A stretch of DNA of 53,349 nucleotides from assembly GCA_947643715.1 (NCBI GenBank), contig CANRXB010000016.1, positions 1-53,349 of the forward strand. The letters are read 5' to 3'. This DNA comes from an uncultured bacterium (GTDB taxonomy: Bacteria; Bacillota; Clostridia; Oscillospirales; Oscillospiraceae). Of the stretch, positions 1-7,541 are shown piece by piece. Made by a program: the position numbers and the translations under genes. How positions within the stretch are numbered: position 1 is the stretch's first letter; each line of letters begins with the position of its first letter. The notes beneath the pieces were generated by a model. It saw only the letters and a program-made list of their open reading frames with translations. It ran no database searches and was not told the DNA's origin.

Positions 1-652
1 CGGCGGGGTCGTCCTCCAGCTTCTCCCGCAGACGGCGGATGGCCACGTCCACCGCGCGCACGTCGCCCACATAGCCGCCGTCGTAATTCCAGACCTGCTC
101 CATCAGCGACTCCCGGGACACCGCCTGCCCCCGGCTGGAGGCAAGGGTCTTGACCAGCTCGTACTCCCGCTGGGTGAGCTCCAGCGCCTCGCCGTCCTTG
201 TACACCAGCATGGCATCCAGATCCACCTGGATCCGGCCCAGCTCCAGCCGGTTCCCGGCCGTGCGGACCGCGGGGCGGGCCATCATATCGGTGCGGCGGA
301 TGTTGCTCTTCACCCGGGCCAGCAGCTCCCGCATGGAGAAGGGCTTGGTGATATAGTCGTCCGCCCCCAGCTCCAACCCCAGCACCTTGTCCGTCTCCTC
401 TTCCCGGGCGGTGAGCATGATGATGGGGGTGGCCCGCCCCTGCTCCCGCAGGGTGCGGCACACCTGGAAGCCGTCCATCTTGGGCAGCATCAAATCCAGC
501 AGGATCAGATCCGGATCCTGCTCCAAGGCCAGGCGCAGCCCGGTCGCGCCGTCCAGGGCCTCCAGCGTCTCGTAGCCCTCCCGGGCCAGGTTGAAGGTGA
601 GGATGTCCACGATGTTCCGCTCGTCCTCCACCACCAGGATCTTCTTACCCAT
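1..652 (-). CDS. OmpR/PhoB-family response regulator (3' end outside window)
   Basis: DNA-binding response regulator of a two-component system. Reading from the ATG at 652, the receiver domain starts MGKKILVVEDE, has the phospho-acceptor Asp at residue 53 (LILLDLMLPKMDG) and the TK pair in ITKPFSMREL. The winged-helix output domain contains TQREYELV and GDVRAVDVAIRRLREKLED, a wording close to the WalR/PhoB/ResD branch. About 217 residues are visible and only the last few of a usual 225-235 are missing. A GGGAGG ribosome site lies 6 nt before the start. It is the second gene after the NUDIX hydrolase (18-nt gap, same strand). The partner histidine kinase would be expected beyond the left edge. 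The exact regulon cannot be told from sequence. Confidence 0.93.
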   Translation of the reverse strand, partial: MGKKILVVEDERNIVDILTFNLAREGYETLEALDGATGLRLALEQDPDLILLDLMLPKMDGFQVCRTLREQGRATPIIMLTAREEETDKVLGLELGADDYITKPFSMRELLARVKSNIRRTDMMARPAVRTAGNRLELGRIQVDLDAMLVYKDGEALELTQREYELVKTLASSRGQAVSRESLMEQVWNYDGGYVGDVRAVDVAIRRLREKLEDDPA

Positions 653-670
653 TTCGTCCCTCCCGCATCG

Positions 671-1237
671 TCAGACTGCCGGGCCTGTCCGCCCGGCGGC
701 CTCCGCCCGAATCAGCCTGTCCGCCCGGAACAGCGCCGCCACCGTCTTGGCGTCGTTGATCCGCCCGTCCTCCGCCATGGCCAGCGCCTCGGCGAAGGGC
801 AGCTTGAAGGGCTCCAGGAACTCGCCCTCGTCCAGATGCCTGTGGCCGAAGCTCAGGTCCCGGGCCAGATATAGATAGAGCATCTCATCGGTGTAGCCCA
901 CGCTGGGCATGATATGGCCAAGCGCGTCCCACCGGCCCGCGCTGGCGCCGATCTCCTCGCTCAGCTCCCGCTGGATGGCGTCGAGGGGATCCTCCCCCGC
1001 CTCCAGCTTGCCCGCCGGGATCTCGGTGACCACCTTGTGGTAGGGATAGCGGTACTGCCGCTCCAGATAGACGTTCCCGTCCCCATCCAGGGCCACCGCC
1101 GCCACTCCGCCGGGATGGTGGACGAACTCCCGCACGGAGGTCCTCCCGCTCGCCAGTTCCACCTCGTCCTGATACACCTTCAGCAGCACCCCGCTGAAGA
1201 TCTGCTGGCTGGCCAGCGTCTTTTCCCCCAGTTCCAT
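671..1237 (-). CDS. NUDIX hydrolase, ADP-ribose pyrophosphatase type
   Basis: Predicted Mg2+-dependent pyrophosphohydrolase of nucleoside-diphosphate sugars such as ADP-ribose. The 188-residue product carries the full NUDIX box, GKLEAGEDPLDAIQRELSEEIGA, matching GX5EX7REUXEEXGU. It also has the N-terminal strands (LLKVYQDEVEL..SVREFVHHPGGVAAVAL) seen in the NudF/ADPRase group. I chose the ATG at 1237 because GGGAGG lies 8 nt upstream; an in-frame ATG at 1330 would add 31 residues with no NUDIX similarity. It is followed by the response regulator gene on the same strand. Exact substrate is not determined by the motif. Confidence 0.9.
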   Translation of the reverse strand: MELGEKTLASQQIFSGVLLKVYQDEVELASGRTSVREFVHHPGGVAAVALDGDGNVYLERQYRYPYHKVVTEIPAGKLEAGEDPLDAIQRELSEEIGASAGRWDALGHIMPSVGYTDEMLYLYLARDLSFGHRHLDEGEFLEPFKLPFAEALAMAEDGRINDAKTVAALFRADRLIRAEAAGRTGPAV

Positions 1238-1320
1238 ATCGAATACCTCCCGACCTCTGTACTTTTGAGCGACGGAGCCCCGCTCCATATCGCCGTCCAC
1301 GCCCACGACCTCGCCTCCGC

Positions 1321-1344
1321 CATGAGGCACGCGAGCGCCTCATG
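1321..1344 (-). repeat. Inverted repeat in the NUDIX gene leader
   Basis: CATGAGGC and GCCTCATG, perfect 8-bp arms 8 bp apart, in the 260-bp divergent region between the NUDIX gene and the DUF815 gene. A weak -10-like TAAAAT for the minus strand lies at 1388-1393, which would put this hairpin in the untranslated leader of the NUDIX gene. Function unknown. Confidence 0.35.
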
Positions 1345-1450
1345 ACCATTCCAGCTCCAATGGAACATGTTTTTCCGTGTCCCAGCCATTTTACCACACC
1401 GGACCGAAAATAGAAAGCCGAAAGTGATATTTTCCCAGGGAAATGGGGGA

Positions 1451-1479
1451 TTGTCTTTTCAGCCGCTTTCCACTATAAT
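1451..1479 (+). promoter_or_regulatory. Sigma-A promoter of the DUF815 gene
   Basis: TTGTCT, 17-bp spacer, perfect TATAAT. The transcript would start near 1486, only about 14 nt before the ATG at 1500. Confidence 0.7.
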
Positions 1480-1499
1480 ATCCCATCGAGGTGATCTCC

Positions 1500-2693
1500 A
1501 TGAATGTGACGACCATGCTGGCCGCCCTGCGGGGCGTGACGGCATATAAAGACGTGCTCTCCCAGCCGGTGATGGAGCGGGCCCTCCGGCTGCTCTCCTG
1601 CACCGCCTATGGGGACGGCCTGGGCGGGCTCGAGGCATACACGGACCTGTTCTATCAGCTCCGGGTGGAGGGCCATCCCGGCCTGGGCCATTGGCTGGGC
1701 GAGGCCCTGCGGTGGTCGGAGGGGCCCTATCCCCTGCTGGCGGAGCGGGACGGCAGGGACCCGGCGCTGGAGCAGGCCGCCCGGCTGGACATCTCCGCGT
1801 TCCAATTGCTGGCCGGCGTGGACTGCGACAAATGGCTCTCCCAGCTCGGAAAGCTGCTGGACAGCGACTATCAGGGCGTGCTCACCGGCTTGCCCCGGTG
1901 GCAGCGCGGGATCCCCTTCTCCTTCGACGCGCTCACGCAGGCTTACCGGCAGGAGGGCGCGGGGCCCTTCGCCCGATACCGGGCCTTCGTGTGGGAGGAT
2001 GGCGCCCTCCTCCCCGTGGCCTGCCCGGACTCTCCCGCCGCGCATGAGCTCCTGGGCTACGACAGCCAGCGGGCACAGGTGGAGCGCAACACCAGGGCCC
2101 TCGTGGAAGGGAAGGCCGTGAACAACGTCCTGCTCTATGGGGAGAGCGGCACAGGCAAGTCCGCCACGGTCAAGCATCTGCTCACCCTTCCGGGGATGGA
2201 GGAGCTGCGGCTCATCGAGGCGGACAAAGCGGACCTGAGCGGGCTGCCCTCCCTGATCCGGAAGCTGGATGGCCGGCGGCAGAGGTTCATCGTGTTCATC
2301 GACGACCTCACCTTCGACCGGGACGACCCCACCTATTCCGTACTTAAGACCATCCTGGAGGGCGGCGTGGAGCGCAGGCCGAGCAACGTGGCGGTCTATG
2401 CCACCTCCAACCGCCGCCACCTGGTCCGCCAGACGATCTCCGAGCGGGCGGGGGACGAGATGGACCGCTCCGAGACCATCCGGGAAAAGACCTCCCTCGC
2501 CGACCGCTTCGGCGTGCGGGTATTGTTCCAGGGGCTGGACAAAAAGAGTTTTTTGGATCTGGTGGACATGCTGGCGGACCGTCACGCAGTGGATCTGCCC
2601 CCCGACCAGCTCCACCAGCAGGCAGTAGCCTGGGAGCGCCTCCACGGGGCCCAGACGCCCAGGACAGCGCTGCAATTCGTTTTGTCGCTGTGA
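1500..2693 (+). CDS. AAA-type ATPase of the DUF815 family
   Basis: A 397-residue DUF815-type protein, a family of AAA-like ATPases with no firmly assigned role. The C-terminal half has a Walker A loop (LLYGESGTGKSATVKHLL), a Walker B strand (RFIVFIDDLTFD) and the characteristic ATSNRRHLVRQT stretch. The N-terminal half (about 190 residues) is helical and poorly conserved. GAGGTG lies 6 nt before the ATG at 1500, so I prefer it to the GTG at 1491. It is a single-gene transcription unit by its own promoter and is divergent from the NUDIX gene. No accessory domain indicates a substrate. Confidence 0.85.
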   Translation: MNVTTMLAALRGVTAYKDVLSQPVMERALRLLSCTAYGDGLGGLEAYTDLFYQLRVEGHPGLGHWLGEALRWSEGPYPLLAERDGRDPALEQAARLDISAFQLLAGVDCDKWLSQLGKLLDSDYQGVLTGLPRWQRGIPFSFDALTQAYRQEGAGPFARYRAFVWEDGALLPVACPDSPAAHELLGYDSQRAQVERNTRALVEGKAVNNVLLYGESGTGKSATVKHLLTLPGMEELRLIEADKADLSGLPSLIRKLDGRRQRFIVFIDDLTFDRDDPTYSVLKTILEGGVERRPSNVAVYATSNRRHLVRQTISERAGDEMDRSETIREKTSLADRFGVRVLFQGLDKKSFLDLVDMLADRHAVDLPPDQLHQQAVAWERLHGAQTPRTALQFVLSL

Positions 2694-2821
2694 TCCCAGG
2701 CCCGCAGTGCGGGTGGATCTTTTCGTCGTTTTTTGCCGGGAGCGAGCCGAAACTGTCGTTTTTTGGCGCTCCATGGCTGCGGCGCGGCGGCGGCCTTCCA
2801 GAGAAAACCAGCGGCTGATTT

Positions 2822-2851
2822 TGAATACGCTTCCAAATCCTGCGGATAATA
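2822..2851 (+). promoter_or_regulatory. Candidate sigma-G (or sigma-F) promoter of spoVT
   Basis: TGAATA, 17-bp spacer, GATAATA. The -35 fits the sigma-G consensus TGHATA and the -10 matches CATAMTA except for its first base. spoVT of Bacillus subtilis is transcribed in the forespore by sigma-G, so the fit is meaningful. The 215-bp gap before spoVT otherwise contains a short weak hairpin (CCCGCA/TGCGGG then TTTT) just after the DUF815 gene. Confidence 0.5.
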
Positions 2852-2908
2852 CACAAGGAACGATATAAAAAATGCCGTGGCCCCCACGGCAGAAGCAGGA
2901 GGAAAACC

Positions 2909-3442
2909 ATGAAAGCAACCGGGATCGTGCGCCGCATCGACGACCTGGGCCGGGTGGTGATTCCCAAGGAGATCCGCCGCACTATGCGTATCCGCGAAGG
3001 CGACCCCTTGGAGATCTACACGGACCGCGAGGGCGGCGTCATTTTCAAAAAATACTCTCAACTGGGCGATGTGTCCGACTTCGCCGCCCAGTTGTGCGAC
3101 ACCATCAGCCGGGTGGCGGGCCTGCCCGCCGTCATCACCGACCGCGACAGCGTCATCGCCGCAGGCGGGATCCCCCGCCGGGAGGTGGTGGACAAACGAG
3201 TGTCCCCCCAGGTGGAACAGCTCATGGAGGAACGCCGGAGCGTCCAGGCCGACCAGCCGATGACCTTATGCGATGGTGTCGACAAGTATCGGGTGCTCAT
3301 CGCCGTCCCCATCCTGTCCGAAGGCGACGTACTGGGCTGCGTCGCTTTCGTGTCCGATGGCGACACCCCTGCCCTGAGCGAGGTGGAGCTGAAACTGGCC
3401 CAGACCGTAGCCGGCTTTCTGGGCCGCCATATGGAGAGCTGA
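2909..3442 (+). CDS. spoVT: Stage V sporulation protein T (SpoVT)
   Basis: Forespore transcription factor that tunes sigma-G-dependent genes. The 177-residue length and architecture match SpoVT. An N-terminal AbrB swapped-hairpin DNA-binding domain (MKATGIVRRIDDLGRVVIPKEIRR) is followed by a GAF-like sensor domain from about residue 55 (FAAQLCDTISRVAGLPAVITDRDSVIAAGG...GCVAFVSD). A strong AGGAGG lies 7 nt before the ATG. Plain AbrB would stop near residue 95, so the GAF half decides the identity. It is monocistronic here, with a long hairpin downstream. Confidence 0.95.
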   Translation: MKATGIVRRIDDLGRVVIPKEIRRTMRIREGDPLEIYTDREGGVIFKKYSQLGDVSDFAAQLCDTISRVAGLPAVITDRDSVIAAGGIPRREVVDKRVSPQVEQLMEERRSVQADQPMTLCDGVDKYRVLIAVPILSEGDVLGCVAFVSDGDTPALSEVELKLAQTVAGFLGRHMES

Positions 3443-3502
3443 ACTGATCCGGCCTTTGAACGTGGAGTGAGCTCCCGGGCGCATCCGGCTCAGGGCGAAC
3501 GA

Positions 3503-3548
3503 GAAGGACCGAGGGGCAAGCGCTGTGACGCTCGCCCCTCGGTCCTTC
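3503..3548 (+). terminator. Hairpin terminator after spoVT
   Basis: Arms 3503-3522 and 3529-3548 (starting GAAGGACCGAGGGGC) pair over 20 bp with one mismatch and a 6-nt loop. A T-rich but interrupted tail (CATGTCTTTCCC) follows, so efficiency is uncertain. Confidence 0.6.
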
Positions 3549-3610
3549 CATGTCTTTCCCACCCGAACCGGGCGCCGTGCCCGGCCTTCCCGCTATCCTA
3601 AGATCTCATC

Positions 3611-3639
3611 TTGCTTTCGCGCAAAAAGGGCAATATAAT
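3611..3639 (+). promoter_or_regulatory. Sigma-A promoter of the ECF sigma / anti-sigma operon
   Basis: TTGCTT, 17-bp spacer, perfect TATAAT; transcript start near 3646, about 70 nt before the sigma gene. Confidence 0.65.
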
Positions 3640-3717
3640 AGGGATGAAAAAAATTTTTTCGGACGTGCGATAAAACACCTCCCCCGTGCGTTCCTTATGC
3701 GACAGGAGAAATGGACC

Positions 3718-4299
3718 ATGCTGACTCTGTTGGGAGTTCAAACGGCGGAAGGACAGGAAGGCCGCCGGAGCCGGGAGCTGGAACGGCTCTTGCTCCAGGT
3801 GGGAAAGGACGACCGGGACGCTTTCGCCCAGTTTTACGAGCGTACCCGCGCAGCGGTATACGCTCTGGCGCTGTCCCTGCTCCACGATGCGCATGAGGCC
3901 CAGGACGTGGCGCAGGACGTTTTCGTCAAGGTGTGGGAGAACGCCCCGTCCTACCGCCCCCAGGGCTCGCCGATGGCGTGGCTGCTCACCATCGCCCGGA
4001 ACCTGGCCCGCACGCGGCTGCGCCAGAGCGGGCGGCAGGTGGAACTGGACGAACAGGCATGGGACGCCATCCCCGCCGAAGCCTCCGGCCTGCCGCCGGA
4101 GGACCGCCAGCTCCTCCAGGACGCGCTGGCCGGGCTGGAGGAAGAGGAACGCAGGATCGTCCTGCTCCACGCCGTCGCCGGGCTCAAGCACCGCGAGACC
4201 GCCCTGCTGCTGGAAAAGCCGTTGTCCACCGTCCTGTCGAAATACCACCGCGGGCTGAAGAAACTGCGCAGCCTGATGAAAGGAGAGAGCGACCGATGA
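3718..4299 (+). CDS. ECF-type RNA polymerase sigma factor
   Basis: Sigma-70 family regulator of 193 residues containing only regions 2 and 4, the ECF layout. Region 2 runs from about residue 26 (DDRDAFAQFYERTRAAVYALALSLL.. then AQDVAQDVFVKVWENA). Region 4 runs from about residue 135 (LEEEERRIVLLHAVAGLKHRETALLLEKPLSTVLSKYHRGLKKLR). AGGAG lies 10 nt before the ATG at 3718. The stop overlaps the next start (ATGA), so sigma and anti-sigma are translationally coupled. Only the partner resembles the SigI system; the sigma itself looks ECF, not SigI. Target promoters are not evident in this window. Confidence 0.9.
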   Translation: MLTLLGVQTAEGQEGRRSRELERLLLQVGKDDRDAFAQFYERTRAAVYALALSLLHDAHEAQDVAQDVFVKVWENAPSYRPQGSPMAWLLTIARNLARTRLRQSGRQVELDEQAWDAIPAEASGLPPEDRQLLQDALAGLEEEERRIVLLHAVAGLKHRETALLLEKPLSTVLSKYHRGLKKLRSLMKGESDR

Positions 4300-5873
4300 C
4301 CGACCGGGAACTGGAACAGCGTTTGGCCGACGCTATGGCACGCACCGCCCCCGACGATCTGGGATCGATCCTCTCCCGCTGCGGTGAACGAAACGGGAGC
4401 GTGATGGAATTGGAACATCAGAACATCGTCGGTCTGGACACGATCGGAACGAAGCCCCGGAAGAGACCGGGCCGCTGGCTGGCCGCCGCCTGTGCGGCGC
4501 TGGCGCTGTTGGGCGCGGGCGGAGGCGGCCTGACCTATTATCACCAGAACTGGGCCGTGGCTTCGGTCGTGTCCCTGGACGTCAATCCCAGCATCGAGCT
4601 GAAGGTGAACCGGGTAGAACGGGTCATCTCCTGCACCGCCCTCAACGATGACGCCGCGGCTGTCCTGTTCAGCATGGGCGGAGGCGCCGACCTGAAGGGC
4701 ACCAAGGTGGACGTGGCGGTGAACGCCATCGTGGGCGCGCTGGTGAAAGCGGGCTATATGCAGAGCATCTCCTCCGCCATCCTGATCTCTGTGGAGGACC
4801 ACGACCAGGACCGGGCCGCCCGGATCCAGCAGGAGCTGGTGGCCTCGGTGGACGGCGTGCTCCAGTCCCAGGCCCCGGGCGCCTCCGTGCTCAGCCAGGT
4901 CATCACGCAGGAGCCGGCAGCGGAGCATAGGGCCTTCGACTCCGGCATCTCCGCCGGGAAGGCCGCGCTGGTGCGCAAGGTGATGGAGATGAACGGCACC
5001 ATAGCGACCGACAGCACTACGGCCTTCGATGCACTGGCCGCATTGTCGGTGGAGGAGCTGAACGACCTGCTGGAGACCAGGGCCCAGCAGATCCCCATCG
5101 GCAAGCCCGCCGCCGCCCTGGCTGCGGAGACCTATGCCGGCACCCTGGAGCTCGATTCTGTCACCACCGACGTGGACCCGGAGCTGGACGAGTCCCCCGC
5201 CCACTATGAAGTGGAGCTGACCACCGCCTGGGGCGAGTTCGAGTATATCGTGGACGCCTGGACAGGAGAGGTCCTGCGCGGCCAAAAGGACGTTTTGTCC
5301 CTCGCCTCCGTCCCTGGCTGGGGCGCCCAGACGCCTGGGAACGCTCCGGGGACGTCCGGCTCCCAGACTCCAGGCGATGTGCAGGGACCCGCGCCCACTC
5401 CTCAGCCTCCCGCCCCCAGCACCCAGCCCTCCGCACAGGACGTGGGCCGGGAAGCTGCCATCCAGGCAGCGTTGGACCATGCCGGATCCAGCGCGTCCGA
5501 GATCGCCGGTCTGAAGGTGGAGCGGGAGTGGGACGATGGCAGGCTGGAATATGAGGTGGAGTTCTGGTGCGGCACCACCGAGTATGACTACACCATCGAC
5601 GGCTATTCCTGCGCCGTCCTCAAATACGAATCGGAGCAGCATCCCGGCGGCGGGGACGCCTCCGCCGACATCGGCCAGGAAGCCGCCAAAGCCGCCGCGC
5701 TGGCCCATGCGGGCGTGACCGAGAGCCAGACCACCAAGCTGAAAGTGGAGATGGACTGGGACGACGGCCGGCTGGAATATGAGGTGGAGTTCGACGTGGG
5801 CAGCGTGGAGTACGAATACACCATCGACGGCGCGACCGGCGCAGTGCTGGAGTACGAACAGGACTGGGACTGA
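4296..5873 (+). CDS. RsgI-like membrane anti-sigma factor with PepSY ectodomains
   Basis: Predicted single-pass anti-sigma factor of 525 residues. Residues 1-60 are cytoplasmic and would bind the sigma factor, and about 61-80 form the membrane helix. Immediately outside, residues 89-170 match the RsgI juxtamembrane domain (VSLDVNPSIELKVN), including the Asn97-Pro98 bond at which RsgI proteins self-cleave. The ectodomain then holds a PepSY-like unit near residues 290-335 (HYEVELTTAWGEFEYIVDAWTGEVL) and a Pro/Gln-rich linker. Two more PepSY repeats follow at about 382-448 and 458-525, each with an LEYEVEF...YTIDG core. RsgI proteins usually end in carbohydrate-binding modules; PepSY repeats instead suggest a peptide or protease-related signal. 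It is coupled to the ECF sigma gene by a 4-nt overlap. Confidence 0.85.
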   Translation: MTDRELEQRLADAMARTAPDDLGSILSRCGERNGSVMELEHQNIVGLDTIGTKPRKRPGRWLAAACAALALLGAGGGGLTYYHQNWAVASVVSLDVNPSIELKVNRVERVISCTALNDDAAAVLFSMGGGADLKGTKVDVAVNAIVGALVKAGYMQSISSAILISVEDHDQDRAARIQQELVASVDGVLQSQAPGASVLSQVITQEPAAEHRAFDSGISAGKAALVRKVMEMNGTIATDSTTAFDALAALSVEELNDLLETRAQQIPIGKPAAALAAETYAGTLELDSVTTDVDPELDESPAHYEVELTTAWGEFEYIVDAWTGEVLRGQKDVLSLASVPGWGAQTPGNAPGTSGSQTPGDVQGPAPTPQPPAPSTQPSAQDVGREAAIQAALDHAGSSASEIAGLKVEREWDDGRLEYEVEFWCGTTEYDYTIDGYSCAVLKYESEQHPGGGDASADIGQEAAKAAALAHAGVTESQTTKLKVEMDWDDGRLEYEVEFDVGSVEYEYTIDGATGAVLEYEQDWD

Positions 5874-5903
5874 GTCCAGGAACGCGCGGGACGCCCCATC
5901 GAA

Positions 5904-5947
5904 AAAGCAGGCGGGAGCCCGGCCCCAGAGCCGGATCCCGCCTGCTT
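5904..5947. terminator. Bidirectional terminator between the anti-sigma gene and sigF
   Basis: AAGCAGGCGGGA..CCGG / GCCGG..CCCGCCTGCTT hairpin between convergent genes. AAAAA precedes it (a U-tract for the minus strand) and TTC follows it on the plus strand. Confidence 0.75.
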
Positions 5948-6660
5948 CATTCTTTCAGCGCCTCCCGCAGCCGCTCCACCGCACGGCGCTCGATGCGGGA
6001 CACCTGTACCTGGCTCACCCCCAGCACCTTGGAGACCCGATCCTGGGTGAGGTTCTTATAGAACCGCAGGAGGATCACCATGCGCTCCCTCTCCGGCAGG
6101 GCGTCGATCGCCTGACGCAAGGTGAGACGCTCCACCAGCTCGTCCTCGATCCCCTCGTCCCCCAGCACCGTCTCCAGGGAGAAGCTGTCCTCGCCGCTCT
6201 CCCCCTGGAGGGAGGCCACGGACAACACGGCAGTGTCGGCTGCGGCGATCTCCTCCGGCTCCAGCCCGGTGGCCTGGGCCAGCTCCCCCACTGTGGGCTC
6301 CCGGCCCAGCCGCTGGGTGAGCTCCAGCCGCCGCTGGCGCAGGGCCATCGCCCGCTCCTTCATCCCCCGGCTCACCTTCACCGCACCGTCGTCCCGCAAG
6401 AAGCGGCGGATCTCCCCTGCGATCTTGGGCACGGCATAGGTGGAGAACTGGGTGCCGTAAGCCGCGTCGAACCCCCGGATGGCCTTGAGGAAGCCCAGGC
6501 AGCCGAGCTGATACAGGTCCTCCGGATCCACTCCCCGGCCGTAGTACCTCCGGGCCACCGACCAGATCAGGCCGCTGTTGTCGATCAGCAGCCGCTCGCA
6601 GGCGTCATTGTCCCCGGCCTGGGCGGCCTCCAGCAAGGCGGGGGCGTCCAGCCCCCTCAC
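5947..6660 (-). CDS. sigF: Sporulation sigma factor SigF (SpoIIAC)
   Basis: The first forespore-specific sigma factor, kept inactive by SpoIIAB until septation. The 237-residue protein has regions 2 (NSGLIWSVARRYYGRGVDPEDLYQLGCLGFLKAIRGFD), 3 and 4 (FYKNLTQDRVSKVLGVSQVQVSRIERRAVERLREAL), with the SigF/SigB/SigG-type ending. Position as the third gene of spoIIAA-spoIIAB-sigF separates it from SigG, which usually lies elsewhere. Its ATG overlaps the spoIIAB stop by 4 nt, so the two are translationally coupled. Region 1 is absent, as normal for this group. Confidence 0.96.
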   Translation of the reverse strand: MRGLDAPALLEAAQAGDNDACERLLIDNSGLIWSVARRYYGRGVDPEDLYQLGCLGFLKAIRGFDAAYGTQFSTYAVPKIAGEIRRFLRDDGAVKVSRGMKERAMALRQRRLELTQRLGREPTVGELAQATGLEPEEIAAADTAVLSVASLQGESGEDSFSLETVLGDEGIEDELVERLTLRQAIDALPERERMVILLRFYKNLTQDRVSKVLGVSQVQVSRIERRAVERLREALKE

Positions 6661-7100
6661 CGGGGGGCGCCCGCCCGGCGGGCGATCCGCTTGCGCATGG
6701 TCACGACGGTGCCCTTCCCAGGCTGGGAACGCACCTTCAAGCCGTCCATGAAGCTTTCCATAATGGTGAAGCCCATACCTGAGCGCTCCTCTCCCCCGGT
6801 GGTGAACAGAGGCGTGCGCGCCTTGTCCACGTCCGGGATGCCCACGCCGGAGTCCTTGATCTGGATCTCCATCACGCCCTGCTCATACATCCGCAGCCGC
6901 ATGACGATCTTGCCCAGACGATCCGGATAGGCGTGGACGATGGCATTGGTCACCGCCTCGGAGACAGCGGTCTTGACGTCCGCCACTTCGTCCAGGGTGG
7001 GGTCGAGTTGGGAGGCGAAGCAAGCCGCCACCGCCCGGGCGAAGCCCTCGTTGGCCGAGCGGGAATCGAACGTGACGGTCACCTGATCCATAGCTTTCAT
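6657..7100 (-). CDS. spoIIAB: Anti-sigma F factor SpoIIAB
   Basis: Serine kinase and anti-sigma factor that binds SigF and phosphorylates SpoIIAA. The 147-residue product has the GHKL (Bergerat) ATP fold: N box EAVTNAIVHAYPD, G1 box IKDSGVGIPDVDKA, and G2-like GEERSGMGFTIMESFMD. GGAGGG lies 9 nt upstream of the ATG at 7100; a second ATG three codons on (MDQVTV) is possible. It is 15 nt downstream of spoIIAA and overlaps sigF. The C-terminal tail RIARRAGAPR is slightly longer than in Bacillus. Confidence 0.95.
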   Translation of the reverse strand: MKAMDQVTVTFDSRSANEGFARAVAACFASQLDPTLDEVADVKTAVSEAVTNAIVHAYPDRLGKIVMRLRMYEQGVMEIQIKDSGVGIPDVDKARTPLFTTGGEERSGMGFTIMESFMDGLKVRSQPGKGTVVTMRKRIARRAGAPR

Positions 7101-7115
7101 CGTATGTAGCCCTCC

Positions 7116-7421
7116 TCAATCTAAGGTAATGAGCCGCCCTACTCCGGCGGCGTCCAACACCCGGCGTGCCTGGGTGGGGATGGACGTCACCCGCAGAGTG
7201 CCTCCGATATGCTCCGATCGACGCAGGGCCCGGAGCAGTACGGCGATGCCGGAGCTATCCATGAACGTGACGCCGGACATGTCCAGCACCAAACGGGCGG
7301 GCAGGCGGCTGGCGATGACATCGTCCAACTGGGCCATCATGGCCCGGGCGCCGTGGTGGTCGATCTCGCCGGACAAGGTGACGGTGAGGGCGTCGTCCCG
7401 GCTGGTCACTGTGATGGACAT
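7116..7421 (-). CDS. spoIIAA: Anti-sigma F factor antagonist SpoIIAA
   Basis: STAS-domain protein that, when unphosphorylated, releases SigF from SpoIIAB. The 101-residue product contains the phosphorylatable serine motif VTFMDSSGIAVLLRA and the usual start (MSITVTSRDDALTVTLSGEIDHHGA). A GGAGGG site lies 7 nt before the ATG. It is the first gene of the spoIIA operon. Only about 20 bp separate this start region from the valS terminator, so the operon promoter, expected to be sigma-H type, is not obvious (see findings). Confidence 0.95.
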   Translation of the reverse strand: MSITVTSRDDALTVTLSGEIDHHGARAMMAQLDDVIASRLPARLVLDMSGVTFMDSSGIAVLLRALRRSEHIGGTLRVTSIPTQARRVLDAAGVGRLITLD

Positions 7422-7446
7422 GGCTTGTCCCTCCTGTGTGATGGCT

Positions 7447-7485
7447 AAAAAATGAGCGCGGCGTGTCCTTACACGTCGCGCTCAT
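7447..7485 (-). terminator. Intrinsic terminator after valS
   Basis: On the minus strand a 15-bp stem (arms 7485-7471 and 7466-7452, one mismatch, AAGG loop) is followed by six T. It sits between valS and spoIIAA, both on this strand. Confidence 0.85.
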
Positions 7486-7541
7486 TATAACCGATCCCAT
7501 TGGTCAAAATCTGCCGAAGGGCCGCTCGTTATGGGAAAAAT

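Noticed and set aside
1473-2918. A 481-codon open frame on the minus strand
   Set aside because: Covers the DUF815 gene in antisense and crosses the spoVT promoter region; no recognisable domain.
3718-4299. Calling the sigma factor SigI because of its RsgI-like partner
   Set aside because: Region 2 and region 4 have ECF wording and length; SigI-specific C-terminal features are not seen.
7484-7489. TATAAT reading leftwards as a spoIIA promoter
   Set aside because: No -35 element at 16-18 bp, and the valS terminator hairpin would lie inside the transcript.
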